NCBI GenBank assembly: GCA_031362415.1
Contig: JANLSK010000250.1
Coordinates: 1-51,357, forward strand
Source of the DNA: VFJJ01 sp031362415
GTDB taxonomy: Bacteria; Actinomycetota; Acidimicrobiia; IMCC26256; VFJJ01
Length of the DNA stretch: 51,357 bases
Reading direction: 5' to 3'
In this document: positions 9,342 through 17,264 of the stretch, piece after piece
How the letters are laid out: every line of letters starts with the position of its first letter
How positions within the stretch are numbered: position 1 is the first letter of the stretch
Made by a program: the position numbers and the translations under genes
The notes under the pieces: generated by a model
Told to the model about the DNA's origin: nothing
What the model saw: only the letters and a program-made list of their open reading frames with translations
Databases searched by the model: none

Positions 9342-10544
9342 TCAGGCGTTGCGCGCGCTGAGGGTCACGGGGAGCGCAGCCGGGCCGTTGGCCCAGAAGA
9401 CGGGCACCTTGTGGCGCAGGTGACCCGGGGCCAGCGCAACATCGCCGACGATGTCGCAGAAGACTTCGAGCATCACGCGCGCCTCCAGGCGGGCCAGCGA
9501 GGCTCCGGGGCAGACGTGGGGGCCGCCACCGAAGGCGATGTGGGCCCGCGGGTCGGGCCGGTCGAGGCGGAACTCGTCGGGCTCGTCGAACACCGCCTCG
9601 TCGCGGTTGGCTGATGAGATCCCGAAGATCACCTTCTCGCCGGTCCGCAGCTGTACCCCGCGAATCTCCTTGTCGCGCATGCAGTTGCGCATCAGCATGT
9701 GCACCGGCGACTCGAGGCGGAGCGACTCCTCGACGGCGATGGCGATGAGCTCGGGTTCGTCCTGGAGGCGCCGGAACAGCACGGGGTCGGACGCCATCGT
9801 GTGGAGCAGGTTCCCGATGAGGTGACGGGTGGTCTCGTTGCCCGAGATCACGAGGAAGAACGCCTGGGTGCGCACTTCCACGTCGGTGAGGCGGTGCCCG
9901 TCGATCTCGGTGTTCACGAGCTTGGTGAGCAGGCAGTCGGGCGGGTCGCTCGCGCTTCGGCATTCGGCGATGCGGGCGTCGAGATACGCCGCGAACTCGG
10001 GATGACCACCCGTGAGACCCTCGCCGCGATCGGTGCGATTCTTGGTGGCGTAGGTGCCCTCGACGACCTCGTCGCTCCACGCCCTGAACTGCGCCCAGTC
10101 GCCGGGAGGGACGCCGATGAGATGGGCCACCACGATGATCGGCACCGGGGCGATCACCTCGCCCACGAGCTCAGCGCTGCCTCGCGCCACGACGGGAGCC
10201 AGACGCTCGACGCACAGGTCGCGAATGAACGGCTCCATGCGCCCGATCCGGTGGGCGGCGATCGCCGAGTTGATGATGCGGCGGACGTGGCCGTGGCGCG
10301 GTTCTGCTATTTCGGAAATGAGCTTCTCGTCCTCGGAGACGATCACTCCCGGCTCGCGAAACGACGACACGAAACCTTCCACGTCACGCGTCGCGCCGAG
10401 CACGTCGTCGTGGCGGGCCAGGTACAAGGCACCCGTCGCCGTTCGCGCCACCGGGCAGGTCTGACGGGCGACGGCGAAGTCACCGTACGGGATCTCCCCC
10501 TGGGCATCGAGGGGATTGAAGGTCGCCGGGTCGAGCATGGCCAT
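9342..10544 (-). CDS. cytochrome P450
   Basis: Soluble bacterial P450 of 400 aa that would use electrons from ferredoxin for a monooxygenation. The substrate is unknown. It starts at the ATG of MAMLDPATFNPLD, with GGAGG about 7 nt upstream. Diagnostic motifs: I-helix LVISGNETTRH (acid replaced by Glu-Thr-Thr, as in the CYP125/CYP107 groups), K-helix EESLRLESPV (ExxR), and heme loop FGGGPHVCPGASLARLEA with the Cys ligand. No ferredoxin or reductase gene lies nearby. It is divergent from the E1 dehydrogenase gene across a 51-nt spacer. Confidence 0.93.
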   Translation of the reverse strand: MAMLDPATFNPLDAQGEIPYGDFAVARQTCPVARTATGALYLARHDDVLGATRDVEGFVSSFREPGVIVSEDEKLISEIAEPRHGHVRRIINSAIAAHRIGRMEPFIRDLCVERLAPVVARGSAELVGEVIAPVPIIVVAHLIGVPPGDWAQFRAWSDEVVEGTYATKNRTDRGEGLTGGHPEFAAYLDARIAECRSASDPPDCLLTKLVNTEIDGHRLTDVEVRTQAFFLVISGNETTRHLIGNLLHTMASDPVLFRRLQDEPELIAIAVEESLRLESPVHMLMRNCMRDKEIRGVQLRTGEKVIFGISSANRDEAVFDEPDEFRLDRPDPRAHIAFGGGPHVCPGASLARLEARVMLEVFCDIVGDVALAPGHLRHKVPVFWANGPAALPVTLSARNA

Positions 10545-10583
10545 CGCTGTCCTCCATCGTCGGAGCTGTCGGTGCGCCGGGGC

Positions 10584-10589
10584 TACCGT
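10584..10589 (+). promoter_or_regulatory. candidate -10 for the E1 dehydrogenase gene
   Basis: TACCGT lies 6 nt before ATG 10596. This fits either a leaderless start there or a roughly 66-nt leader to GTG 10662. Confidence 0.4.
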
Positions 10590-10595
10590 CTCCCC

Positions 10596-12806
10596 ATGGC
10601 CTGGAGGTTGTCGCGTCGGGAGCGTCCGGGCAAGGAGGAGATTCATGCGAGGAGCATCACGGTGAGCACGAGCAGCTCGACGGGTGTCGAGCCGACGCCC
10701 ACGCCTGACGTTCGTCTGTATCGGGGCCATCCCGTCCACGAGCTGATCGACGACCTGAAGACCGCCATGGTCTCCCGGGCGCTCGACGATCGCGAGATGA
10801 CCCTGCAAAAGCAGAGCCGGGTCTTCTTCCAGATCTCGGGGGCCGGACACGAGGCGCTGCTGCTGGCTGTGGCCCGGTCGCTGCGCCCGTCGTACGACTG
10901 GTTCTTCCCCTACTACCGCGACCGCGCCTTGGTGCTGGGTCTGGGGGTGAGCCCGACCCAGATCCTGCTCCAGGCCGTCGGCTCGGCCGCCGATCCCGCT
11001 TCTGGCGGCCGGCAGATGCCGTGTCACTGGGGCGACGCCTCGCGCAACATCGTCACCCAGTCGTCGCCAACAGGCTCCCAGTGCATCCCGGCTGTGGGCT
11101 GCGCCGAAGCCTCGCGCTACATCGCACGTCGCAACCTTCCGGGTCTGCACGCCCACGGCGACGAGATCACGTACGTCTCCCTCGGCGAGGGCGCCACGTC
11201 GGAGGGCGAGTTCTGGGAGTCGTTGAACACGGCCTGTCGGCTCCACCTTCCCGTGCTGTACCTCGTGGCCGACAACGGTTGGGCGATCTCGGTGCGAGCG
11301 TCCGACCAGCAACCGGCGCCGGTGGCCGAGTTGGTACAAGGCTTCCGCGGCTTGGCCATCCACCGGGTCGACGGCCGCGACTACTTCCAGTCGCGGCGCG
11401 TCGGTGCCCGCGCCGTGGCCCGGGTGCGGGCCGGTGAAGGCCCCGGGCTCATCCACGCCATCACCACGCGGCCCTATTCGCACTCAGCAGCCGACACGCA
11501 GTCGAAGTACCGGGCGGCCGACGAGCTCCGTGACGAGACCGACCACGATCCGATCGAGGTCATGGTGCGCGAGCTCGTGCGACGAGGGTTGCTCGACGAC
11601 GATCGCGTCGCCGCCATGCGCGAGGAAGCCAAGGCGATCGTCGCTCGAGCTGCCGACGAGGCCCTGGCCGCGGCGCGTCCCGACCCGGCCTCGATCCGCG
11701 AGCACATCTGGGTGATCCCTGCGATCCCTGAGATCCAGACCGCCGCCGCCGACGGCGAGGGTGCCGCCGCCGGGACGGGCGCCGTCGTGGCGATGGGCGA
11801 GGCGATCCGGCGCACGCTGAACGAGTTGATGGGCCTCGACGAACGGATCCGGGTCTTCGGCGAGGACGTCGCCGATGCTCCCCCCGACCTGCTGGACACG
11901 GTGGAGGGCAAGGGCGGTGTGTTCGGGACGACCCTGGGTCTCCAGCGGGCCTACGGCGAGGCCCGCTGCTTCAACACGCCGCTCTCGGAGGCCAACATCG
12001 TCGGTCGGGCCGTGGGCCAGGCGATCCGGGGCCTGCGGCCGTTCCCCGAGATCCAGTTCTTCGACTACATCTGGCCGGCGATGACCCAGATCAAGAGCGA
12101 GGCGGCGACCATCCGCTGGCGCTCCAACGGGAACTTCAGTTGTCCCATGGTGTTGCGGGTTCCCATCGGCGGGTATCTCACCGGCGGCTCCATCTGGCAC
12201 TCGCAGTGCGGGGAGTCGATCTTCACCCACATCCCCGGCCTCATCGTCATGTTCCCCTCGCGCGCCCGCGACGCCGCCGGGATGTTGCGGGCCGCCCACC
12301 GTTGTCAGGATCCGGTGCTGTTCCTCGAGCACAAGCACCTCCTACGTCAGCCCTACTCCCGCGACCCGTTTCCCGGTCCCGACTTCGTGATTCCTGTGGG
12401 ACGGGGCGCCTACGTGCAACGCGGTCGAGCGCTCACGATCATCACCTACGGCGCCACGGTCGAGAAGTCGCGTCGGGCCGCCGCGCAGCTCAGCGACGAA
12501 GGCGTGCGCGGAGGCATCGAGATCGTCGACCTGCGCACGCTGGCCCCGTGGGACCACGACATGGTGGCCGAGTCGATTCGCAACACCGGCAAGGCGCTCG
12601 TGGTGCATGAGGACACGCTCACGTGTGGGTTCGGGGCCGAGGTGGCCGCCTGGATCGCCGAGCACTGCTTCGGTGACCTCGACGGCCCAGTCCGGCGCGT
12701 GGGCGCAGCCGACACCCCCGTCGCTTACGAGCCGAGCCTCGAGAACGCCATTCTCCCGCAGGTGGCCGACATTGCTGCGGCGGCCCGCGACCTCCTCGCC
12801 TGGTGA
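10596..12806 (+). CDS. fused alpha-beta E1 component of a 2-oxoacid dehydrogenase
   Basis: Thiamine-diphosphate enzyme that decarboxylates a 2-oxoacid and passes the acyl group to a lipoyl E2. Pyruvate and branched-chain oxoacids are both possible substrates. E1-alpha and E1-beta are fused in 736 aa. The alpha part (to about residue 350) has the ThDP/Mg motif GEGATSEGEFWESLNTA ending VADNGW. The beta part (from about residue 395) has GEAIRRTLNELM, RVFGEDVAD, FNTPLSEANIVGRAVG and EHKHLLRQPYS. Start is ambiguous: ATG 10596 sits 6 nt after TACCGT, while GTG 10662 has AGGAG and begins near the conserved region. No E2 or E3 gene adjoins it. The stop overlaps the next start (GTGA). Confidence 0.88.
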   Translation: MAWRLSRRERPGKEEIHARSITVSTSSSTGVEPTPTPDVRLYRGHPVHELIDDLKTAMVSRALDDREMTLQKQSRVFFQISGAGHEALLLAVARSLRPSYDWFFPYYRDRALVLGLGVSPTQILLQAVGSAADPASGGRQMPCHWGDASRNIVTQSSPTGSQCIPAVGCAEASRYIARRNLPGLHAHGDEITYVSLGEGATSEGEFWESLNTACRLHLPVLYLVADNGWAISVRASDQQPAPVAELVQGFRGLAIHRVDGRDYFQSRRVGARAVARVRAGEGPGLIHAITTRPYSHSAADTQSKYRAADELRDETDHDPIEVMVRELVRRGLLDDDRVAAMREEAKAIVARAADEALAAARPDPASIREHIWVIPAIPEIQTAAADGEGAAAGTGAVVAMGEAIRRTLNELMGLDERIRVFGEDVADAPPDLLDTVEGKGGVFGTTLGLQRAYGEARCFNTPLSEANIVGRAVGQAIRGLRPFPEIQFFDYIWPAMTQIKSEAATIRWRSNGNFSCPMVLRVPIGGYLTGGSIWHSQCGESIFTHIPGLIVMFPSRARDAAGMLRAAHRCQDPVLFLEHKHLLRQPYSRDPFPGPDFVIPVGRGAYVQRGRALTIITYGATVEKSRRAAAQLSDEGVRGGIEIVDLRTLAPWDHDMVAESIRNTGKALVVHEDTLTCGFGAEVAAWIAEHCFGDLDGPVRRVGAADTPVAYEPSLENAILPQVADIAAAARDLLAW
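10645..10665 (+). CDS. possible six-codon upstream ORF overlapping GTG 10662
   Basis: AAGGAGGAG (10632-10640) is the best ribosome site in the region. It serves ATG 10645, whose ORF reads MRGASR and stops at a TGA overlapping GTG 10662 as GTGA. If E1 translation starts at 10662, this could couple it. If E1 starts at 10596, the arrangement is coincidental. Confidence 0.2.
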   Translation: MRGASR

Positions 12807-13795
12807 CCACCGACGTCTCGCTCGACGACGTGGAGCGAGCGGCTGCGGTGTTGGCCGGTGTCGCCCATCACACGCCGGTCGTCACCTCGCGCACGCTGAA
12901 CGAGAGCGTCGGGGCCATGGTGTTCCTGAAGTGCGAGAACCTCCAACGCATGGGCGCCTTCAAGTTCCGGGGTGCGTACAACGCAGTGTCGGCCGTGGCC
13001 GCCGCCGGACGGTCGCCGGGCGTCGTCGCGTTCTCGTCGGGGAATCACGCCCAGGCCGTGGCCCTCGCCGCTCGACTCCACGGCCTCCCGGCGATCATCG
13101 TGATGCCGTCACAAGCCCCCACGGCGAAGTTGGCGGCCACGCGGGGTTACGGAGCCGACGTCGTCACCTACGACCTGTCTACCGGCGATCGTGAAGCCAT
13201 CGCCGCCGATGTGGTGGCCCGCACCGGGTACGCGCTCGTGCCGCCCTTCGACGATCCCGCGGTGATCGCAGGGCAGGGCACCGCGGCCATGGAGTTGCTC
13301 GACGAAGTGGCGGCGCTCGACGTGGTGGTGGCCCCGGTCGGCGGTGGCGGACTCCTTGCCGGGACGGCCGTGGCGGTGCGGGGCCGGCTCGGTGACGGGC
13401 CGGGCCGAGCTCGTCTCGTGGGCGTCGAGCCCGAGGCGGGCGACGACGGTCGCCAGTCGCTCCTCGCCGGTCGCCGGATCGTGCTCGACGCTGTCCCTGA
13501 CACCATCGCTGACGGCCAGCAGACCACCGCCCTCGGGCACCTCCCGTTCGCGATCATGCGTCGGGCCGGGGTCGAGATCGTCACCGTCGACGACGATGAG
13601 ATCGTCAGGGCCATGGTGTTCCTGTTCGAGCGCACGAAGCTCGTGGTGGAGCCGAGTGGCGCGACCGGGGTCGCGGCGTTGCTGGCGGGGCGCGTCCCCG
13701 ATCTGGCCGGGCGCCGGGTGGGGGTGATCGTGAGTGGGGGCAACGTCGATGCCGAGCGCTTCGGTCGGCTCGTCGCCCGGGTTCGGGGTGGATGA
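12803..13795 (+). CDS. threonine/serine dehydratase-like PLP enzyme
   Basis: PLP-dependent fold-type II enzyme of 330 aa, most like catabolic threonine ammonia-lyase or serine racemase. It would convert threonine to 2-oxobutyrate plus ammonia. The Schiff-base lysine is Lys54 in MGAFKFRGAYNA. SSGNHAQAVALAARL and the phosphate-binding VGGGGLLAGTA follow. There is no C-terminal ACT domain, so the isoleucine control of biosynthetic IlvA is not expected. The GTG start overlaps the E1 stop by 4 nt, indicating translational coupling. The 2-oxobutyrate it may make is a plausible substrate for the upstream E1, but that link is inferred. Confidence 0.87.
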   Translation: MTTDVSLDDVERAAAVLAGVAHHTPVVTSRTLNESVGAMVFLKCENLQRMGAFKFRGAYNAVSAVAAAGRSPGVVAFSSGNHAQAVALAARLHGLPAIIVMPSQAPTAKLAATRGYGADVVTYDLSTGDREAIAADVVARTGYALVPPFDDPAVIAGQGTAAMELLDEVAALDVVVAPVGGGGLLAGTAVAVRGRLGDGPGRARLVGVEPEAGDDGRQSLLAGRRIVLDAVPDTIADGQQTTALGHLPFAIMRRAGVEIVTVDDDEIVRAMVFLFERTKLVVEPSGATGVAALLAGRVPDLAGRRVGVIVSGGNVDAERFGRLVARVRGG

Positions 13796-13900
13796 ACCGT
13801 ACGTGTGCGAAAGGTGACGCGCCTCGGCGATCTGGCCGACGGGTGCGTCTCTGCGAGCCGGATCGTGCCGCTGCCGCTCGGTTGATCGTCGTGGGGGTTC

Positions 13901-14641
13901 TCAGGACCCGTCGAACCAGTCCCACTGCCACGGGGTGATCGTCTCGAACGGCCCGGCGAAGCGGGAGCGGACGGGGCGCTCGCCCGGGTAGCGATCGTCC
14001 CGGGCGAGGAGGGCCAGGCGCTCGGTGACCGCGACCGGGTCGTCGTCGAGGTAGGCCACGGTGATGCGGGCGTCGAGGGGCATCGGCTGGCGCCCGGTCA
14101 CCGCCGCGTGCCGGGCGAAGGTCCACACGCCGGCGACGCCGGGAAGCTCGAGCACCCGGCGGTGATGGCCTTCCTCCCACGCCAGGAAGGGCTCGAGCAG
14201 AGGACGATCGAGCACCTCCTGCACGTCGACGAACACGCCCCGCGTGGGCCGCCAGGGCACGGCCTCGGCCGAGATGCGGACGCGGGGGGAGGCGTGGGCG
14301 TGGAGCCGCATGAGGGCGCCGTTCAGGTGAGAGGTGCGGTGATGATGCCAGCGGCCCTTGGCGTGGAGCTCGCCACCGAGGTGCGTGAACTCGTCGAGCG
14401 TGCGCTGCACCGGCTCGGTCATGAGGTACAGGGTCACGTAGTGGATCGGATCGAGCAGGCCGTCGGAGGCCAGCCGGGCGGCCCGGCAGCGAGGGGACGA
14501 GACCCAACGCTGACCATGCGCCACACCGGGGATGGGGAACTGCTCAGGCATGTGGTCGAGCTGATGCCACTCGTTGTACGAGCGGTGCTCGCCGTCGTGG
14601 ATCTCGGTGAACGAGAAGAAGCCACATCGCACCTTGTTCAT
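13901..14641 (-). CDS. two-domain EthD/Dabb-like hypothetical protein
   Basis: A 246 aa protein without a firm family assignment. Two segments look like repeated ferredoxin-like modules of the EthD/Dabb kind: NEWHQLDHMPEQFPIPGVAHG in the first half and FLAWEEGHHRRVLELPGVAGV in the second. Each has the E/DxxHxxx...PGV pattern. Such domains occur in small cofactor-free oxygenases or as accessory folds. The ATG at 14641 is chosen because TAGCGT lies 7 nt upstream (leaderless pattern). A GTG three codons earlier is the alternative. It is divergent from homospermidine synthase. Confidence 0.6.
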   Translation of the reverse strand: MNKVRCGFFSFTEIHDGEHRSYNEWHQLDHMPEQFPIPGVAHGQRWVSSPRCRAARLASDGLLDPIHYVTLYLMTEPVQRTLDEFTHLGGELHAKGRWHHHRTSHLNGALMRLHAHASPRVRISAEAVPWRPTRGVFVDVQEVLDRPLLEPFLAWEEGHHRRVLELPGVAGVWTFARHAAVTGRQPMPLDARITVAYLDDDPVAVTERLALLARDDRYPGERPVRSRFAGPFETITPWQWDWFDGS

Positions 14642-14729
14642 GGTGCGCACGCTATTCGCACCGCCGATGTGCGGGGAGCTCGCCGAGCGAGCAGACTCTC
14701 CTCTCCCACGGTCCGCACCGGGCCCACTG

Positions 14730-14746
14730 TCGCCGTGACACGGCGA
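14730..14746. promoter_or_regulatory. 17-bp perfect palindrome upstream of homospermidine synthase
   Basis: TCGCCGTG and CACGGCGA surround a single central A, 74 nt before the hss start in a 179-nt divergent spacer. The shape fits a dimeric repressor operator. No cognate regulator gene is adjacent. Confidence 0.4.
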
Positions 14747-14820
14747 GGGTCGTACGAGGTCGACGTGGAGCGCCTGTCCCGAACCGGTTGGCCGGTCCGT
14801 GTCTTCTAGGAGTTCCGCCC

Positions 14821-16290
14821 ATGAACCCGTCCAGCCCGGTGTCCTTTCGCGGCCGCATCCTCGTGCTCGGTTGCGGGTCGGTGTCGCAGTGCACCCTGCC
14901 CCTGCTGCTCGACGAGCTCGACGTCGCGCCCAAGCAGGTGACCGTGATGGACATGGTCGACAATCGCAAGCGGGTGCGTGAGGTCCTCAAGCGCGGCGTC
15001 AAGTACGTGGTCGACCAGATCACGAGGGAGAACCTCGACGAGACGCTCTCGCGCCACCTCCGGGCCGGTGATCTGCTCGTCGACCTGGCCTGGAACATCG
15101 ACAACCCCACGATTCTCCAGTGGTGCCACGACAAGGGGGTGATGTACCTGAACACGTCGGTCGAGGTGTGGGACCCCTACGCCGGCGCAGCTCACGTCAA
15201 CCCGCTCGACCGCACCCTCTACGTGCGCCACATGGACATTCGGGGCACGATCGCCCGGTGGGACGGTGGTGGTCGGCGGGGCGCCACCGCGGTCGTTGAG
15301 CACGGCGCCAATCCCGGGCTGGTCTCGCACTTCACCAAGGAGGCACTGGTCGACATCTCCGATCGTCTGCTCGGTGAGAATCGGGCCAAGGGCAAGCGCC
15401 GCAAGGCGATCGAGGCCGCACGCGAGGTGTCCGACTTCGCGTCACTGGCCCGGCACCTCGGCGTGAAGGTGATCCACATCGCCGAGCGCGACACCCAGAT
15501 CACCAATGTTCCCAAGCGAGTCAACGAGTTCGTGAACACGTGGTCGGTTGAGGGCTTCTACGAAGAAGGCGTCGCGCCGGCCGAGCTCGGGTGGGGCACC
15601 CACGAGAAGTGGCTCCCACCCAACGCGTACGTGCACCAAGGCAAGCCCGGCAACCAGATCTGCATGGCGCAGCCGGGGATGAAGACGTGGGTGCGGTCGT
15701 GGGTCCCCTGCGGCGAGATCACGGGGATGGTCATCCGCCACGGCGAGGCGTTCACGATGTCGGAGCACCTCACCGTGTGGGACGGTGACCGCCCGCTCTA
15801 CCGCCCGACGGTGCACTACGCGTACTGCCCGTCGGAGGTCGCGGTGAGCAGCGTGCACGAGCTCGAGATGCGCCAGTGGGTGATCCAGCCCGAGCAGCGG
15901 ATCCTCAACGACGAGATCGTGAGCGGCCGCGACGAGCTCGGTGTGCTGCTCATGGGCCACGACTTCAAGGCCTGGTGGACGGGCTCCCTGCTGTCGATCG
16001 AAGAGGCGCGAGCCGTGATCCCGTCGCAGAACGCGACGACCCTCCAGGTCGCGGGTTCGATCGTGGCGGCCATCCGGTGGATGATCGTCAACCCCGACAT
16101 GGGTTTTCGGGTGCCCGACGAGTTGCCCTACGACGAGATCCTGGGTGTGGCCAAGCGCTACCTGGGTACGTGGTGGAGCGGCGCCGCCGACTGGGACCCT
16201 GTCTCGAGCCGCCAGGACGTGTTCGCAGGCTGGAACGCCCGCGACCTCGATCGCACCGACCCCTGGCAGTTTAAGAACTTCATCGCCTGA
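14821..16290 (+). CDS. hss: homospermidine synthase
   Basis: NAD-dependent enzyme that makes sym-homospermidine by transferring an aminobutyl group from putrescine or spermidine to putrescine. At 489 aa it is close to bacterial Hss length. The ATG is preceded by AGGAG with 8-nt spacing. The saccharopine-dehydrogenase-like Rossmann start is ILVLGCGSVSQCTLPLL, then LVDLAWNIDNPTILQWC and YLNTSVEVWDPY, strongly conserved in the family. A substrate-site segment EHGANPGLVSHF lies near residue 160. No other polyamine gene is nearby. The enzyme is best known from alphaproteobacteria and is patchy in actinobacteria. Confidence 0.9.
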   Translation: MNPSSPVSFRGRILVLGCGSVSQCTLPLLLDELDVAPKQVTVMDMVDNRKRVREVLKRGVKYVVDQITRENLDETLSRHLRAGDLLVDLAWNIDNPTILQWCHDKGVMYLNTSVEVWDPYAGAAHVNPLDRTLYVRHMDIRGTIARWDGGGRRGATAVVEHGANPGLVSHFTKEALVDISDRLLGENRAKGKRRKAIEAAREVSDFASLARHLGVKVIHIAERDTQITNVPKRVNEFVNTWSVEGFYEEGVAPAELGWGTHEKWLPPNAYVHQGKPGNQICMAQPGMKTWVRSWVPCGEITGMVIRHGEAFTMSEHLTVWDGDRPLYRPTVHYAYCPSEVAVSSVHELEMRQWVIQPEQRILNDEIVSGRDELGVLLMGHDFKAWWTGSLLSIEEARAVIPSQNATTLQVAGSIVAAIRWMIVNPDMGFRVPDELPYDEILGVAKRYLGTWWSGAADWDPVSSRQDVFAGWNARDLDRTDPWQFKNFIA

Positions 16291-16358
16291 GCGCCTGTGC
16301 GCCCCGTGCGCCCAGCGCAGCGCAGGAATGCGGGTTCGCTGGTCGATCAGACGCCCGA

Positions 16359-17264
16359 TCAGACGCCGGAGCTGGTGCGGCGGATGAGCAGGGCCAGCGC
16401 AGCCATGGTGACGGCGACGCCGAGGAGCTGCCGGGCGTTCACCCGCTCGCCCACGAGCATCGCGGCCGCAGCCAGTGCCACCACAGGAATTCCGAGGCTG
16501 AGCTGCGACTGGCGAGACACGGGGAGGTAGTGCACGGCCCAGGTGTTGAGGAGATGGCCTGCTGCGCCAGGCAGGAGCACGATGGCGACGCACCACGCCC
16601 AGTCGGCTGAGGTCATCGACCCCACGTCGTCGCTGACGACCAAGGCGATCGGCGTGAGCACCACGGCTGCGACGGTGACGACACCGGCCATGAACTCGAA
16701 CGGGTTGAGCTCGAGACGGGCCCGCTTGATCATGAGGAAGTAGCCAGCCCAGATGAACAGGGCGACGAAGGCCAGCAGGTCGCCGCTGGGGCTCCACTGC
16801 GGTCCACCCGAGCCTCCGACGATCACGATGGCCACCCCGCACAGGGCGCCGATACCCAGTACCACGTCGAAGCGGGACACCCGCTCACCCAGCCAGCGCC
16901 ACGCTGCGAACATGACGAGCACAGGGTTCAGCGCCCCGATCATCGTGGCGTTGGTGATGCCCGTCCGGTGGATTGCAGTGAAGAACACGGCGATCTGGGT
17001 TCCGAACATCACGCCGCTCAGCGCACTGTGGCGGAACACCCGCCACGAGAGGCGCCCGCCGGTTGCGTAGAGCAGCGAGATCATGACGACCGAGCCCAGC
17101 ACCGAACGCCAGAACGCCAGCGTGAGGCCGGAGACGCCCACCTTCTTGTTGAAGGCGTTGCCGACACCCCAGCAGACCACGGCGCCACAGGCTGCGATCG
17201 TGGCCAGTCGCGTGCGCGTCATCCTGGTCGGCGCGCTGGCGGCGTCGGTTGCTGTCACCGTCAA
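16359..17264 (-). CDS. EamA/DMT-family transporter
   Basis: Inner-membrane protein of 301 aa with about ten hydrophobic segments in two EamA repeats. It is probably a metabolite or amino-acid exporter with unknown substrate. Repeat one starts ATIAACGAVVCWGVGNAF. Repeat two starts near DLLAFVALFIWAGYFLM. The start is uncertain: TTG 17264 overlaps the MFS stop, GTG 17258 is two codons later, and ATG 17222 would still keep the first membrane helix. It is the third gene of the marR-MFS-DMT operon. Confidence 0.85.
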   Translation of the reverse strand: MTVTATDAASAPTRMTRTRLATIAACGAVVCWGVGNAFNKKVGVSGLTLAFWRSVLGSVVMISLLYATGGRLSWRVFRHSALSGVMFGTQIAVFFTAIHRTGITNATMIGALNPVLVMFAAWRWLGERVSRFDVVLGIGALCGVAIVIVGGSGGPQWSPSGDLLAFVALFIWAGYFLMIKRARLELNPFEFMAGVVTVAAVVLTPIALVVSDDVGSMTSADWAWCVAIVLLPGAAGHLLNTWAVHYLPVSRQSQLSLGIPVVALAAAAMLVGERVNARQLLGVAVTMAALALLIRRTSSGV

